Below are positions 9,272 to 18,894 of a stretch of DNA of 64,000 nt, piece after piece. The stretch is from NCBI GenBank assembly GCA_030549855.1, contig JAUQQP010000044.1, positions 62,001 to 126,000 of the forward strand, given 5' to 3'. The DNA is from Cyanobacteriota bacterium SRBZ.bins.94.201705. GTDB taxonomy: Bacteria > Cyanobacteriota > Cyanobacteriia > Cyanobacteriales > Cyanobacteriaceae. The notes under the pieces are model-generated. The model was not told where the DNA came from. It saw only the letters and a list, made by a program, of their open reading frames with translations, and made no database searches. The stretch's first letter is position 1. The number at the start of each line of letters is the position of its first letter. Position numbers and translations under genes: made by a program.

Positions 9272-10459
9272 TCAGAGAATGTCCAGTTGAATTTCCTGTT
9301 TGTTGAAGGGTAAATCCTCGTTGATGGCTTTAATTTCTTCAAGGGTGGCGGCGTTGATTTTGTCAATGTAGTGTTCTAAAATGGCTTGCATCCTTGGATG
9401 ATAAAAACGGTGGAAACTGTAATTGGGGGTAGCGGGAAAACCACGACGACGCTTATGACTCCCTCCCGCACCAGGGTCATACATTTGTATTCCATTTTCT
9501 ATTGCCCACTCTATGGGTTTATAGTAGCATGTTTCAAAGTGAAGACAGTTGTATTCTTGAAGTGCCCCCCAATAACGCCCATACAGATTTTCCCCCTTGC
9601 GAATACAAAAAGACATGCCCACTGGATGGTGTAAATCCTCTTGACGATAGGCTACCATCAACAACACCCGGTGGGAATAATTGGGATATAATTGTTCAAA
9701 AAATTTCCTGGTCAGGTACTTACTTCCCCAATAGAATTTATCACAGGTGCTACTGTAAAAACGATAGATTTCTGGATACAAATAATGGGGTATCTCCTCC
9801 CCCACCAATGGCCTTAAAATTAACCCCGTCTTTTCCACAATCCTCCTTTCTCGTTTGATGTTTTTCCTTTGATCTGAGCTAAAAATACGCAAGAAATCAT
9901 CAAAGGATTGAAAGTTTTGGTTGGACCAAATGTAGCTATAATGCAGCCAGCCACAGAAGCTAAATTTAGAAATAATTTCTCCCCACTGTGGGTCAACAAA
10001 AAGAAAATTACAACCGGATAGTTTATTATTAATACAAAAACGGTCAATGGCACCAATCATCATCTCGGTGATTTGCCATTCATCCTCACCACTGGCTATC
10101 AAAAAACGATAACCCACCGCGGGAGTAAAGGGAGTCATCCCCACTAATTTGGGAAAATAGCGTATACCTAAACGATAAGCTAAATCGGCCCATTGATGAT
10201 CAAATACAAACTCCCCATAGTTGTGACTCTTAATATACAAAGGCGCAGCTGCTACTAGTTGATTCCCCCGCCACACCGTGAGATGACAGGGTTGCCAGCC
10301 TACGCTGCCTTTTACACTCCCAGAAGTTTCCAAATTGTTTAACCATTCCCACTCTAAAAAGGGAGTCTTTAACGGTAATGCCATCTCATCCCAGGCTGAC
10401 TGGGGTATCTCGCTGATTCTCTCATGCCACCGTAGGGTATAGCCGCTATTCCTCATCAC
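9272..10459 (-). CDS. GNAT-like N-acyltransferase (peptidogalycan/DUF482 family)
   Basis: A 395-residue protein of the FemAB/GNAT-like family often labelled peptidogalycan biosynthesis protein. Visible features are the N-terminal WHERISEIPQSAWDE segment, FLEWEWLNNLE near 34, VAAAPLYIKSHNYGEFVFD near 70, SSDQRKNIKRERR near 195, and the C-terminal GRYWGALQEYNCLHFETCYY and DPGAGGSHKRRRGF segments, which are typical of this family. No transmembrane segment is visible. The substrate is unknown. Divergent from argG with 167 bases between. Confidence 0.8.
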   Translation of the reverse strand: MMRNSGYTLRWHERISEIPQSAWDEMALPLKTPFLEWEWLNNLETSGSVKGSVGWQPCHLTVWRGNQLVAAAPLYIKSHNYGEFVFDHQWADLAYRLGIRYFPKLVGMTPFTPAVGYRFLIASGEDEWQITEMMIGAIDRFCINNKLSGCNFLFVDPQWGEIISKFSFCGWLHYSYIWSNQNFQSFDDFLRIFSSDQRKNIKRERRIVEKTGLILRPLVGEEIPHYLYPEIYRFYSSTCDKFYWGSKYLTRKFFEQLYPNYSHRVLLMVAYRQEDLHHPVGMSFCIRKGENLYGRYWGALQEYNCLHFETCYYKPIEWAIENGIQMYDPGAGGSHKRRRGFPATPNYSFHRFYHPRMQAILEHYIDKINAATLEEIKAINEDLPFNKQEIQLDIL

Positions 10460-10567
10460 ACCCTCCCTTATCCGTTATAGGCCATTATAGCTAAACTACT
10501 TAATCTTTCTTTACATCACCTGGGACTGTTCCTTTAATGTGGTCACACTAGATACAAATCTCTAGAA

Positions 10568-10596
10568 TTGGGAAACAATACACTTCTTGTTAAAAT
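10568..10596 (+). promoter_or_regulatory. argG promoter
   Basis: TTGGGA (10568-10573), a 17-base spacer and TAAAAT (10591-10596) lie about 30 bases upstream of the argG start, leaving a short leader that includes the GAGGAG ribosome-binding site. Confidence 0.5.
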
Positions 10597-10626
10597 AAGC
10601 AGGTATTTGAGGAGATGTAGAAAATC

Positions 10627-11835
10627 ATGAGTCGTGCCAACAAGGTAGTATTAGCTTATTCCGGCGGTGTAGACACTTCTGTTTGTATTCCCTACCTAAA
10701 ACATGAATGGGGGGTGAAAGAGGTAATCACCCTGGCAGTGGACTTGGGACAAGGAGATGAATTACAATCTATCCAACAGAAGGCGTTAAAATGTGGGGCA
10801 GATGAGTCTTTAGTGATAGACGCTAAGGAAGAATTTGTCACTCAGTATGCCTATCGCGCCATTAAGGCTAATGCTTTGTATGAAAACCGTTATCCTCTTT
10901 CCACTGCCCTGGCTCGTCCCTTAATTGCTAAACTGTTAGTAGAAACGGCGGCAAAATATGGTGCCGATGCCGTTGCCCATGGTTGTACTGGCAAGGGCAA
11001 TGATCAGGTAAGATTTGACTTGGCTATTACTACCCTAAACCCCTCCCTGAAAATTCTAGCACCCGCTAGGGAATGGAGGATGAGTAGAGAGGAGACTATC
11101 GCTTATGGGGAGAAATATGGCATTGAATTCCCCGTTAAGAAATCTTCCCCCTACAGTATAGATTGTAACCTTTTGGGACGCAGCATAGAAGCCGGGCCTC
11201 TAGAAAATCCTATGACTGAGCCTCCTGAGGAAATATACCTATTGACAAAATCCATCCAAGATGCTCCCAATGAACCTCAGTATGTGGAAATAACCTTTGA
11301 AAAGGGAATACCTGTGGCTTTAGATGGCCAAACCCTACCCCCCGTGGAGTTGATAAGCAGGCTAAATGAAATTGCAGGCAATCACGGCGTGGGGAGGATT
11401 GACATGATTGAAAATAGGGTGGTGGGAATCAAATCCAGGGAAATATACGAAACCCCCGCCTTGCTGGTATTAATAAAGGCACATGAGGATTTGGAAAGCC
11501 TTACCCTCACCAGTGATGTCACCCATTATAAACGAGCCCAGGTGGATTTGACCTATAGCCGTCTGGTATATGAAGGAATGTGGTATAGTCCCCTAAAAGA
11601 GGCATTAGATGTCTTTATCGACAAGACGCAAGAAAGAGTTAGTGGGGTAGTGAGGGTAAAATTCCATAAAGGCAATGCTATAATTGTGGGGAGACAGTCA
11701 GACAACTCCCTATACACCCCCTCTTTAGCTACCTACAGTGAAGACGATGAATTTAACCACAAGGCGGCAGAGGGGTTTATCTACATTTGGGGTTTAGCTT
11801 CCCGCATTTGGGCCTCCAAGACCCGTTCCTCCTAA
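10627..11835 (+). CDS. argG: argininosuccinate synthase
   Basis: Condenses citrulline and aspartate with ATP to form argininosuccinate, the penultimate step of arginine synthesis. The 402-residue product has the ATP-pyrophosphatase loop AYSGGVDTS (residues 9-17), the [14 protein letters not shown] signature near 118 and [10 protein letters not shown] near 180. Length is normal for the family. A GAGGAG site precedes the ATG. It converges with cobQ, leaving only eight bases between the stop codons, with no room for a separate terminator. Confidence 0.98.
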   Translation: MSRANKVVLAYSGGVDTSVCIPYLKHEWGVKEVITLAVDLGQGDELQSIQQKALKCGADESLVIDAKEEFVTQYAYRAIKANALYENRYPLSTALARPLIAKLLVETAAKYGADAVAHGCTGKGNDQVRFDLAITTLNPSLKILAPAREWRMSREETIAYGEKYGIEFPVKKSSPYSIDCNLLGRSIEAGPLENPMTEPPEEIYLLTKSIQDAPNEPQYVEITFEKGIPVALDGQTLPPVELISRLNEIAGNHGVGRIDMIENRVVGIKSREIYETPALLVLIKAHEDLESLTLTSDVTHYKRAQVDLTYSRLVYEGMWYSPLKEALDVFIDKTQERVSGVVRVKFHKGNAIIVGRQSDNSLYTPSLATYSEDDEFNHKAAEGFIYIWGLASRIWASKTRSS

Positions 11836-11843
11836 CTTTTGTG

Positions 11844-13328
11844 TTATCCTACAATAGGGGTCAGGTCTAAATTTTCTGTTACCAAATCGGCTAGGGCGTC
11901 TAGAATTCTTTCCCGTTGTTGTCGGAAGTTGGGGATTCCCGTAGGCAAACAAGGCAATCCTCTTTTCTTCCTTAGGATATTCAACCACGCCCGACGCCAA
12001 GGCCCATTGTCGAATATACCATGAAGATAACATCCCCACACCAACTGATTTTCTGTTACCATCCCTAAACTGGAATCTTCAAACAACTGCTGGTATTTCA
12101 GTTTCCACTCCTTCACTAGGGATGGGATTATTTCGGTATAGCCTTGGTGTATTTCGTAGCCGTCTATAGGCAATCCTTCATGGGGTTGTAAGGCAGTGGT
12201 TTCCCGTTGACGAGTGATTTTTTCCGGTTTTAAAACTGTACGAAGAGGCAACAAGTCTAACCCTTGACATTTTTCCACCAATCCCTCAAGATGGTGAGGG
12301 TCTAACACCTCATGTCCTAACATTTGAAAGCCACCACAAATGCCAAAAACAGTGCCTCCCGCAGCTACATACTCTTGAATTTCTCTGGCAGTACCACTTT
12401 TGTGCAATACTTGTAAATCGGAAATGGTATTTTTACTGCCCGGGAGAATTACCGCATCCGGATGACCTATTGGTTTTCCTGGTTCAAGATATTCTACCAA
12501 AACACTGTCTTCTGTTTCTAAGGGATCAAAGTCGGTAAAATTGGAAATATGGGGCACTCTTACAATTACTATTCTTAACTGGTATCTTGTCTTTTTGTGG
12601 CGACGCTCCAATAAACTTAAAGAATCCTCTGCTGGTATATGAGAGTCAAACCAGGGAATTACACCCAACACCGGTATTTTAGTGTATTCCTGTAGCCACT
12701 GGATTCCTGGCTGGAGGATAGACATATCCCCCCTAAACTTATTGATAACAATCCCCTTGACTAAAGCCCGCTCTTCTGGTTCCAATAGTTGTAGGGTGCC
12801 CACAATATGGGCAAAAACCCCTCCCCTTTCAATATCCCCCACCAGAATCGTGTCTGCCTTTAGGTATTTTGCCACCCGCATGTTGGTCAAATCCCTATGT
12901 TTCAGATTTACTTCAACTGGACTCCCCGCCCCCTCCGCTATAATCATGTTATACTCTTCAGACAGTATAGAGATGGACTCGGTAATGACCTGCCAGCCTA
13001 GGTCAAAATAGTTTTGGTAGTAGTCTTTGGCGTTAGTAACCCCCACTGGTTTCCCCTTGATAATCACCTGGGAAGTCATGTTACCCTGGGGTTTGAGGAG
13101 AATAGGATTCATTTCCACCCTGGGGATGGTTTTAGCTGCCCAAGCCTGTAAAGCCTGTGCATAGCCTATTTCGCCGCCACTGGCAGTAACATAGGCATTT
13201 AAAGCCATATTTTGCCCCTTAAACGGTGTTACCAGCCATCCCCTTCGCCACATGATGCGACACAAGGCTGTTACTAGGGATGATTTACCCGTATGAGATG
13301 CTGTCCCCACTACCATTATTGCTTTCAT
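11844..13328 (-). CDS. cobQ: cobyric acid synthase
   Basis: Amidates four side chains of adenosylcobyrinic acid a,c-diamide in the aerobic or anaerobic cobalamin pathway. The 494-residue protein has an N-terminal dethiobiotin-synthetase-like ATP domain (GTASHTGKSSLVTALCR at 8-24, DIERGGVFAH near 168) and a C-terminal glutamine amidotransferase domain with the nucleophile motif GICGGFQMLG (Cys near 331) and a late YLHGIFDN catalytic His segment. Its start overlaps the 3' end of the upstream kinase gene by four bases, so the two are translationally coupled. Confidence 0.96.
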   Translation of the reverse strand: MKAIMVVGTASHTGKSSLVTALCRIMWRRGWLVTPFKGQNMALNAYVTASGGEIGYAQALQAWAAKTIPRVEMNPILLKPQGNMTSQVIIKGKPVGVTNAKDYYQNYFDLGWQVITESISILSEEYNMIIAEGAGSPVEVNLKHRDLTNMRVAKYLKADTILVGDIERGGVFAHIVGTLQLLEPEERALVKGIVINKFRGDMSILQPGIQWLQEYTKIPVLGVIPWFDSHIPAEDSLSLLERRHKKTRYQLRIVIVRVPHISNFTDFDPLETEDSVLVEYLEPGKPIGHPDAVILPGSKNTISDLQVLHKSGTAREIQEYVAAGGTVFGICGGFQMLGHEVLDPHHLEGLVEKCQGLDLLPLRTVLKPEKITRQRETTALQPHEGLPIDGYEIHQGYTEIIPSLVKEWKLKYQQLFEDSSLGMVTENQLVWGCYLHGIFDNGPWRRAWLNILRKKRGLPCLPTGIPNFRQQRERILDALADLVTENLDLTPIVG

Positions 13329-13918
13329 TGTCCCCTTTGGCCAGTATTTTCTTCTAAGGATAATTTACCCCCTATTTCTACTTCCGTAGCCTCTTTGTGT
13401 AGACTTTCCAAAATATTATCTACTTGTGAAAAGGCTAAATTTTCTCCCACAAAGGGTATCTCATAAACAGCAAAAAAGCCTTCTTCCTTTGCTGGGGGAG
13501 AGTTTTCTAAAGACAAAAACATGGCTACAATTACCTCATCTGGTACTTGTCTTTCTCGTTTTTTATTCCATTCTAGACATATCTGGAGAGGAGTTTTTAA
13601 ATGCCAGCCAATCCACTTTATTCTTTCATACTTTCTCAGATGCTGCAATAGTCCAATTCTCCACGAAGGTTTGGCATTGGTTGCATCGTAAATAACTCCC
13701 TTCCCTATTTTGAGCAATGCGTCTATTTGTTGATATATTTCCCTTTCTATTGTCGGCCAATCCCCTTGGATATTTTCGTCACCGAATAGCTTTTTTCTTA
13801 TCTCGTCTGTAGCCACAATTTCACAATTTTCTTGTTTCTTTTTCAAGTGTTGAGCCACAGTGGACTTCCCACTAGCAGGACAACCGATGAGAATATGAGA
13901 AAAGGCAGGGGTTGTCAT
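13325..13918 (-). CDS. P-loop kinase of the AAA_33 / polynucleotide-kinase type
   Basis: A 197-residue ATP-binding protein with Walker A GCPASGKST (13-21), a downstream acidic VATDEIRKKLFG segment (about 35-46) and VIYDATNAKP near 78, the pattern of small kinases such as T4 polynucleotide kinase and zeta-toxin relatives. The substrate cannot be told. It overlaps cobQ by ATGA, which implies co-transcription, but no cobalamin role for it is known to me. Confidence 0.75.
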   Translation of the reverse strand: MTTPAFSHILIGCPASGKSTVAQHLKKKQENCEIVATDEIRKKLFGDENIQGDWPTIEREIYQQIDALLKIGKGVIYDATNAKPSWRIGLLQHLRKYERIKWIGWHLKTPLQICLEWNKKRERQVPDEVIVAMFLSLENSPPAKEEGFFAVYEIPFVGENLAFSQVDNILESLHKEATEVEIGGKLSLEENTGQRGQ

Positions 13919-14012
13919 GAAAATTCTAGGGATAATTGTACAGCTTTGATATTTTAACCTGGCTGAGGGTATGATACCATAATTGCTGGTAGTTGGAGAA
14001 AATCACGGAAAA

Positions 14013-14795
14013 TTACAACTCACAAATCACCGGGGCATGATCACTTGGTCTTTCTACTTTTCTGGGGTTAATATCAATATAACAGTCTAAGATTTTTTCT
14101 GCCACAACTGGCGTGACATAGATGTGGTCAATTCGCCAACCACGATTCCTGGCAAAACCATTTTGTCGATAATCCCACCAGGTGAAATAGTTTCCCTCTT
14201 TCCTGAATTTTCTAAATGCATCAATAAACCCCAAATCTACAATTTCCTTTAGAGCATTTCTTTCCTTTGGCGAGGCCATTATATGATTTTCCTTACCCTG
14301 GGGATTGTAGATGTCAATATCTTCTGGGGCAATGTTGAAGTCTCCACAGATTATAATATTCTCCCCATATTTCTCTTTTAAAACCTTCAAATACTCCCTT
14401 AAACTCGCTAGCCATTCTAACTTGTAGTGATATTTCTCAGAATCCACAGAATTTCCGTTTGGCACATAGACATTAACAAGAATAATATCTCCCCTGGCAG
14501 CCATTAGCCTTTTTTGTTCGTCCATTTTGCTGCTTTTTTCTCCGTTGATTATCCCAGAAAATCCGTAGAAGCATTCCAGATTATTTCGACTTAAAATAGC
14601 CACACCATTGTAAGACTTTTGGCCGTAGAAATAGCAGTTATAGCCTATCTGTTCAAAGTCATCCTTGGGGAATTCTTCGTCGGTTACTTTGGTTTCTTGT
14701 ACACATAATATGTCAATATCTTGAACCATAAGCCACTCTTTTACCTGTGGTTTACGGGTTCTAATTGAATTGACATTCCAGGTAGCAATTTTCAT
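14013..14795 (-). CDS. xth: exodeoxyribonuclease III
   Basis: AP endonuclease and 3'-5' exonuclease of base-excision repair. The 260-residue product starts MKIATWNVNSIRTR, with the CVQETKVTDEEFP catalytic Glu segment near 34-46, VYVPNG near 105, ICGDFNIAPEDID near 150 and the final RIDHIYVT and SDHAPV motifs. All endonuclease/exonuclease/phosphatase family residues seem intact. The frame is open for 19 more codons upstream, but the core motif begins at this ATG, so I start there. Confidence 0.95.
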   Translation of the reverse strand: MKIATWNVNSIRTRKPQVKEWLMVQDIDILCVQETKVTDEEFPKDDFEQIGYNCYFYGQKSYNGVAILSRNNLECFYGFSGIINGEKSSKMDEQKRLMAARGDIILVNVYVPNGNSVDSEKYHYKLEWLASLREYLKVLKEKYGENIIICGDFNIAPEDIDIYNPQGKENHIMASPKERNALKEIVDLGFIDAFRKFRKEGNYFTWWDYRQNGFARNRGWRIDHIYVTPVVAEKILDCYIDINPRKVERPSDHAPVICEL

Positions 14796-14933
14796 ATTTT
14801 CCTCTGTAAAATCCAGGAATATATTATAACACGATAGGGATAATTTTTTCAAAATATTTGGTAATTTTATGGAGAAAGAGGAGGGGAAATTAGCATCAAA
14901 AATGAAATATGTGTTATAATCGGAGGCTTGAAG

Positions 14934-16184
14934 ATGGGAGTGAGGGGAAGAGTCTTGGCAAGAGTAAAAATAGAGAATCTTTATAAAACCTATAACGAAC
15001 AGAAGACAACTATTCCAGATAACCCCGAATTGTCACAGAATAGTAGCTGGGTATTGAAGGGGATTAATCTAGACATCCAGGATGGAGAATTCATGGTATT
15101 AGTAGGGCCATCCGGATGTGGTAAAAGTACTCTATTACGTCTGATAGCGGGGTTAGAAACAGTGACGGCGGGGAAAATCTGGATAGACGATGTATGTGTC
15201 AATGATTTACCACCAAAGGCAAGAAATATTGCCATGGTTTTCCAGAATTATGCCCTTTACCCCCACATGAGGGTATATGACAACATTGCCTTTGGCTTAA
15301 GGCGAATGAATAAGGAGAAATTACCACCAGAATCCTGGCAAGACAAAATCCTCTCTCTTTTCACCTCCTTGTTGCCCAACCAGTGGCGATATGTATCTGC
15401 CAGGGAAAAGGCTATTGCCGCCCGAGTAATGGAAGTAGCCAAGATGTTACAAATAGAACACCTATTAGATAGGATGCCAAAACAACTCTCTGGTGGCCAA
15501 AAACAGAGAGTGGCTTTAGGAAGGGCAATTGCCAGAAATCCCAAGGTATTCCTTATGGATGAACCATTGTCCAACTTAGATGCCAAATTGAGGACAGAAA
15601 CCCGGCTACAAATACTACAATTACAAAGACAGTTGGGGGTGACTACTATCTATGTAACACACGACCAGACGGAAGCAATGACCATGGGGGATAGGATTGC
15701 GGTGATAAACAAAGGGGAAATTCAGCAAATAGCCACCCCCATGTCTGTCTACCGACAACCTGTTAACACATTTGTAGCTCAATTTATTGGCAGCCCTCCC
15801 ATGAACTTATTAGAGTTAAAATATGAAAGGCCAAACTTATTAATTCACCCCTGTTTTAGGTTGGAATTAACCCCCCAATGGCAGCAAACTTTAGCTAACT
15901 ATAACTATGAAAAAATCTGGTTGGGAGTTAGGCCAGAATCCTTCTATTTATCCCAGGATTCTGAGGGGGCTATTCCTGTTATAATTCAACTTATTGAGCC
16001 TCTGGGCGCCGAGGTGATTTTAACTGTTACCATTGCCGATGATTCTGGACCTCTTTTACAGGTAAAATTGTTTGAGGATTTGGCTTTTAGAATAGGTGAC
16101 AGACTGAAATTAGGTATTAAAATGGATCAGATAAATCTCTTTGACTATTATCAGAAGAAGAATGTGGAGTTGATGGAGTTATAA
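14934..16184 (+). CDS. ABC transporter ATP-binding protein (MalK/UgpC type)
   Basis: The ATPase of a sugar- or polyol-type ABC importer. Residues follow the order: Walker A GPSGCGKST (58-66), Q-loop FQNYALYPHM (103-112), signature LSGGQKQR (185-192), Walker B VFLMDEP (205-211), then a C-terminal TOBE/MalK regulatory domain (about 270-400). Odd points are extra residues at about 23-37 and a helical insertion of roughly 30 residues at about 128-158, between the Q-loop and the signature. The ATG at 14934 has CGGAGG seven bases before it; the frame opens at a TTG two codons earlier. No permease or binding protein is adjacent, so it is an orphan ATPase. A TATAAT lies at 14915. Confidence 0.85.
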   Translation: MGVRGRVLARVKIENLYKTYNEQKTTIPDNPELSQNSSWVLKGINLDIQDGEFMVLVGPSGCGKSTLLRLIAGLETVTAGKIWIDDVCVNDLPPKARNIAMVFQNYALYPHMRVYDNIAFGLRRMNKEKLPPESWQDKILSLFTSLLPNQWRYVSAREKAIAARVMEVAKMLQIEHLLDRMPKQLSGGQKQRVALGRAIARNPKVFLMDEPLSNLDAKLRTETRLQILQLQRQLGVTTIYVTHDQTEAMTMGDRIAVINKGEIQQIATPMSVYRQPVNTFVAQFIGSPPMNLLELKYERPNLLIHPCFRLELTPQWQQTLANYNYEKIWLGVRPESFYLSQDSEGAIPVIIQLIEPLGAEVILTVTIADDSGPLLQVKLFEDLAFRIGDRLKLGIKMDQINLFDYYQKKNVELMEL

Positions 16185-16194
16185 TTAGGGAGGA

Positions 16195-17727
16195 ATGAAT
16201 ATTAAAGTCCACTTAAATGAGCCCCTGGATAGGGTTTGTGTAGCCATAATTTTTACCCTGACTATTGCTATTGTATTCTTAGTGAGTGGAAACGGAATGT
16301 GTGCCGAGAGGGCGTGTATATTTAACCATAAGCCTAGGGTAAAGGAATTCAGCTGGCACAATAAAAAGGTGGGGGCAATGGATCAGGCTTTTTATTTGGA
16401 ATTTGATAGGCCAATGTCTCAAGAAGAGGTGGAGGAAAATTTAAAAATAGAGCCTCCATTAGATGGTAAAATAAGTTGGTCAGGTAGACGTCTATTTTAC
16501 ACCTTAAATCAAGTCATACCCTATGGCAAAAATTATCGCCTATCCCTCAGAGGTGCCAGGGAAAAATTTAGGGGGCAGAAATTGGGTTTGGAGATGGAAC
16601 CGTTTGTGGCAGAATTTCAGAGTAGGGATAGGGCCTTTGCCTATATTGGTATTGAGGGAGAGGAAAATGGCAGAATTGTTATAACCAATTTAACTAAACA
16701 AAACAAGACAATACTAACCCCAGAAAACCTAACAGTAGTCGACTTTAAGTTTACTGATGATGGGGAAAGAATAGTATTTTCTGCTATAAACGAAGACAAC
16801 AAAGATACCAGTTATAAACAAATAGACATCTACGAAGTTACCACGGGACTATCTAAGGACTTTGAAACAAAAATACCGGGACAGTTAAGACTGTTACTAG
16901 AAGGGAAAGAATACCAAAATAACAAGTTCGATTTAGGGGGAGAGAATCAAGAAATACTGCTGGTACAGAGGATAAAAAGGGACGACCCAATGGACTTTGG
17001 TTTGTGGAAAATTGAGGGGAATAAGCCACCGGAAAAAATAGATAGTGAGGGAGGAGATTTTCTGGTGACTCCTGATAGGAAAGCAGTAGCAATTACAAGA
17101 GGGCAAGGAATAGCCATAATTCCTCTGACGGGGGATAAACAGAGTAAAATAGTGGGTTTTCTTCCCAAATATGGACAGGTATTAACCTTCAGTAGGGATG
17201 GAAGCAGTGCGGCCATGATTAACTTCAACCAGGACAATTCAAATCTCCTCTATATTCGCTCATTATACTATGTTAATAACCTAGGAGTAGAAAAAAAACT
17301 ACTAGACACAAATGGCTCCATTATAGACTGTAAATTTAACCACTATGGCACACAACTATTTTGTCTTTTAACTGAGGCCAAAACCAAGGAGACGGAAATA
17401 GTAGAAAAACCGTATTTTGTAGCCGTAGACATAGAGTCAGGAAAAATCATACCCCTGTTGGCATTGCCGAGGCATCAAGATGTAAAAATAAGCATGGCGC
17501 CGGATGGGTTAGGATTGTTATTTGACCAGGTGATAACGGAAAATGATCTACCAAAGAAGGCATGGAAGAGTTTAGAGGGGGAAACTAATGAAGACTTGGT
17601 AACCGACTCAGCAGAATTGATAGTAAGTAGCCAATTGTGGTTGCTAAAATTGCCGACGTCATCTAACCCCCAAGCGGTATTAGAAGAATTACCCATTGCC
17701 GGATTAAAGCCCCAATGGAGTCCATGA
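16195..17727 (+). CDS. exported or anchored Ig-like/beta-propeller protein
   Basis: A 510-residue protein with one N-terminal hydrophobic segment (about 14-36) that acts as a signal peptide or anchor. Residues 45-120 look like a bacterial Ig-like (Big_5) domain: DQAFYLEFDRPMSQEEVEEN and SGRRLFYTL. The remainder (about 140-510) has repeating beta motifs with segments such as DFKFTDDGERIVFSA and VTPDRKAVAITRG, consistent with a TolB/WD40-like propeller. The function is unknown. It lies 10 bases after the ABC ATPase gene, with a GGGAGG site in between, so it may be part of the same unit. Confidence 0.6.
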   Translation: MNIKVHLNEPLDRVCVAIIFTLTIAIVFLVSGNGMCAERACIFNHKPRVKEFSWHNKKVGAMDQAFYLEFDRPMSQEEVEENLKIEPPLDGKISWSGRRLFYTLNQVIPYGKNYRLSLRGAREKFRGQKLGLEMEPFVAEFQSRDRAFAYIGIEGEENGRIVITNLTKQNKTILTPENLTVVDFKFTDDGERIVFSAINEDNKDTSYKQIDIYEVTTGLSKDFETKIPGQLRLLLEGKEYQNNKFDLGGENQEILLVQRIKRDDPMDFGLWKIEGNKPPEKIDSEGGDFLVTPDRKAVAITRGQGIAIIPLTGDKQSKIVGFLPKYGQVLTFSRDGSSAAMINFNQDNSNLLYIRSLYYVNNLGVEKKLLDTNGSIIDCKFNHYGTQLFCLLTEAKTKETEIVEKPYFVAVDIESGKIIPLLALPRHQDVKISMAPDGLGLLFDQVITENDLPKKAWKSLEGETNEDLVTDSAELIVSSQLWLLKLPTSSNPQAVLEELPIAGLKPQWSP

Positions 17728-17733
17728 TAACAG

Positions 17734-18174
17734 TCATTTGACAGGCTGCAGGAGGGTAACCTTAAGCTGGAAACTACCGATGCCTGTGACACCAAAGGCC
17801 CTCACTCTGATAATATACTTACCAGTTTGGGGTATACGGGTAAAAAGTAGTGCATTTGTGCTACCGTCAGGGCCATCGTCGTTTTCGGCTATAGTCATAC
17901 CGTCTTCCGACATGAGAATCACCATAGGGTCAAACTCGTCAGAAATTACATCTATAGCAATCTGTTGGCCCTTTTGCAACTGTAGTACATAGTCTTTGGC
18001 GAAACCCCCATCACCAGTGGGTATATCCTCCAGGGTGAGTTGATCAACCACCGTCTGACTGGGGGTGAGAAGGATGGGGTGATAAACGCGAGACTGGGCG
18101 AGGATGAGGGGGGGAGAGAAAAAAAACAGCAACGGAAAGGCTAAAATTCTAGAAACCATTGCACCGTTGGCCAC
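17734..18174 (-). CDS. secreted PPC-domain protein
   Basis: A 146-residue protein with a signal peptide (about 1-27, ALAFPLLFFFSPPLILA-type hydrophobic core) and one bacterial pre-peptidase C-terminal (PPC) beta domain at about 45-145, with typical QKGQQIAIDVISDEFDP, DDGPDGSTNALL and TGKYIIRVRAF strings. Such domains usually sit on secreted proteases; here it stands alone, as often in cyanobacteria. It follows the next gene upstream (18178) by three bases, so the two are probably one operon. Confidence 0.7.
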   Translation of the reverse strand: MANGAMVSRILAFPLLFFFSPPLILAQSRVYHPILLTPSQTVVDQLTLEDIPTGDGGFAKDYVLQLQKGQQIAIDVISDEFDPMVILMSEDGMTIAENDDGPDGSTNALLFTRIPQTGKYIIRVRAFGVTGIGSFQLKVTLLQPVK

Positions 18175-18177
18175 TAA

Positions 18178-18846
18178 CTAGAAATCCCAATCATCATCAT
18201 CCTCGTCAGTGGGAGACTCGTCAAGGGGGGGAGAAATAAGACGATAAGGGGCGTCATAAACATCAGGGGGATTAGAGGCAGAGTCAGGGGAGGGTTTAAC
18301 ACGGATTACTGTCCTTTCCCGGGGGGTGTAGGAATAGGTTGCCGCTTGCCTAGGTTTTGGCCACTGCTCCTCGTCGCTCTTTTGTGCTTTATCACACTTC
18401 GGAGGGGATTCTGTGGTATTGGTGTGGGAGGAAGGGATTACGGAGGCAGGGGTTTGGTTTTGGGCAAGGGAATCCTCTGGCAACTGGTCTGTGTTATCAA
18501 AGTAGTAGGAGGGGATAGCCTCGTCTTCTTCGGGGGGTATATCGGTTGACCTTTGGCTTTGTCTTGGGGGGGTATAAACTTCTGCCTCGGGAGGAGGTAT
18601 ATCCTCTGTTTCCCTTCTGGGGGTAGCAGTGGTTTTGGCAGTGACGGGAGGGGGATTATAACTGAGAAGGCCAATAAGCCAACTAGAAATAAAGCCGGCG
18701 GCAAAACTCAATATCACCCACACGGATAGGGGAAGAGAGGGAGAGTTAAAACCGAAAAAGAAAAGGGCTAGCGGTGTCAGGTTTTGCCCAACAAACAAAA
18801 CCACAGCACATAACAATACAAACAACACCAGCCCTTGAAGTCCCAT
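18178..18846 (-). CDS. LapA-like membrane protein with disordered tail
   Basis: A 222-residue protein whose first 65 residues hold two membrane helices (about 5-22 and 38-62) in the arrangement of lipopolysaccharide assembly protein A (LapA/DUF1049). The rest (about 70-222) is Pro-, Ser-, Thr- and Glu-rich, probably disordered, and ends in an acidic DEDDDDWDF. In cyanobacteria such proteins are conserved but uncharacterised. The PPC-domain gene follows directly, and dxs lies upstream on the same strand. Confidence 0.65.
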   Translation of the reverse strand: MGLQGLVLFVLLCAVVLFVGQNLTPLALFFFGFNSPSLPLSVWVILSFAAGFISSWLIGLLSYNPPPVTAKTTATPRRETEDIPPPEAEVYTPPRQSQRSTDIPPEEDEAIPSYYFDNTDQLPEDSLAQNQTPASVIPSSHTNTTESPPKCDKAQKSDEEQWPKPRQAATYSYTPRERTVIRVKPSPDSASNPPDVYDAPYRLISPPLDESPTDEDDDDWDF

Positions 18847-18894
18847 CCCCTACCCTTAGACATCTATCCTTATGATAGCAAATTCTGGGGATTC

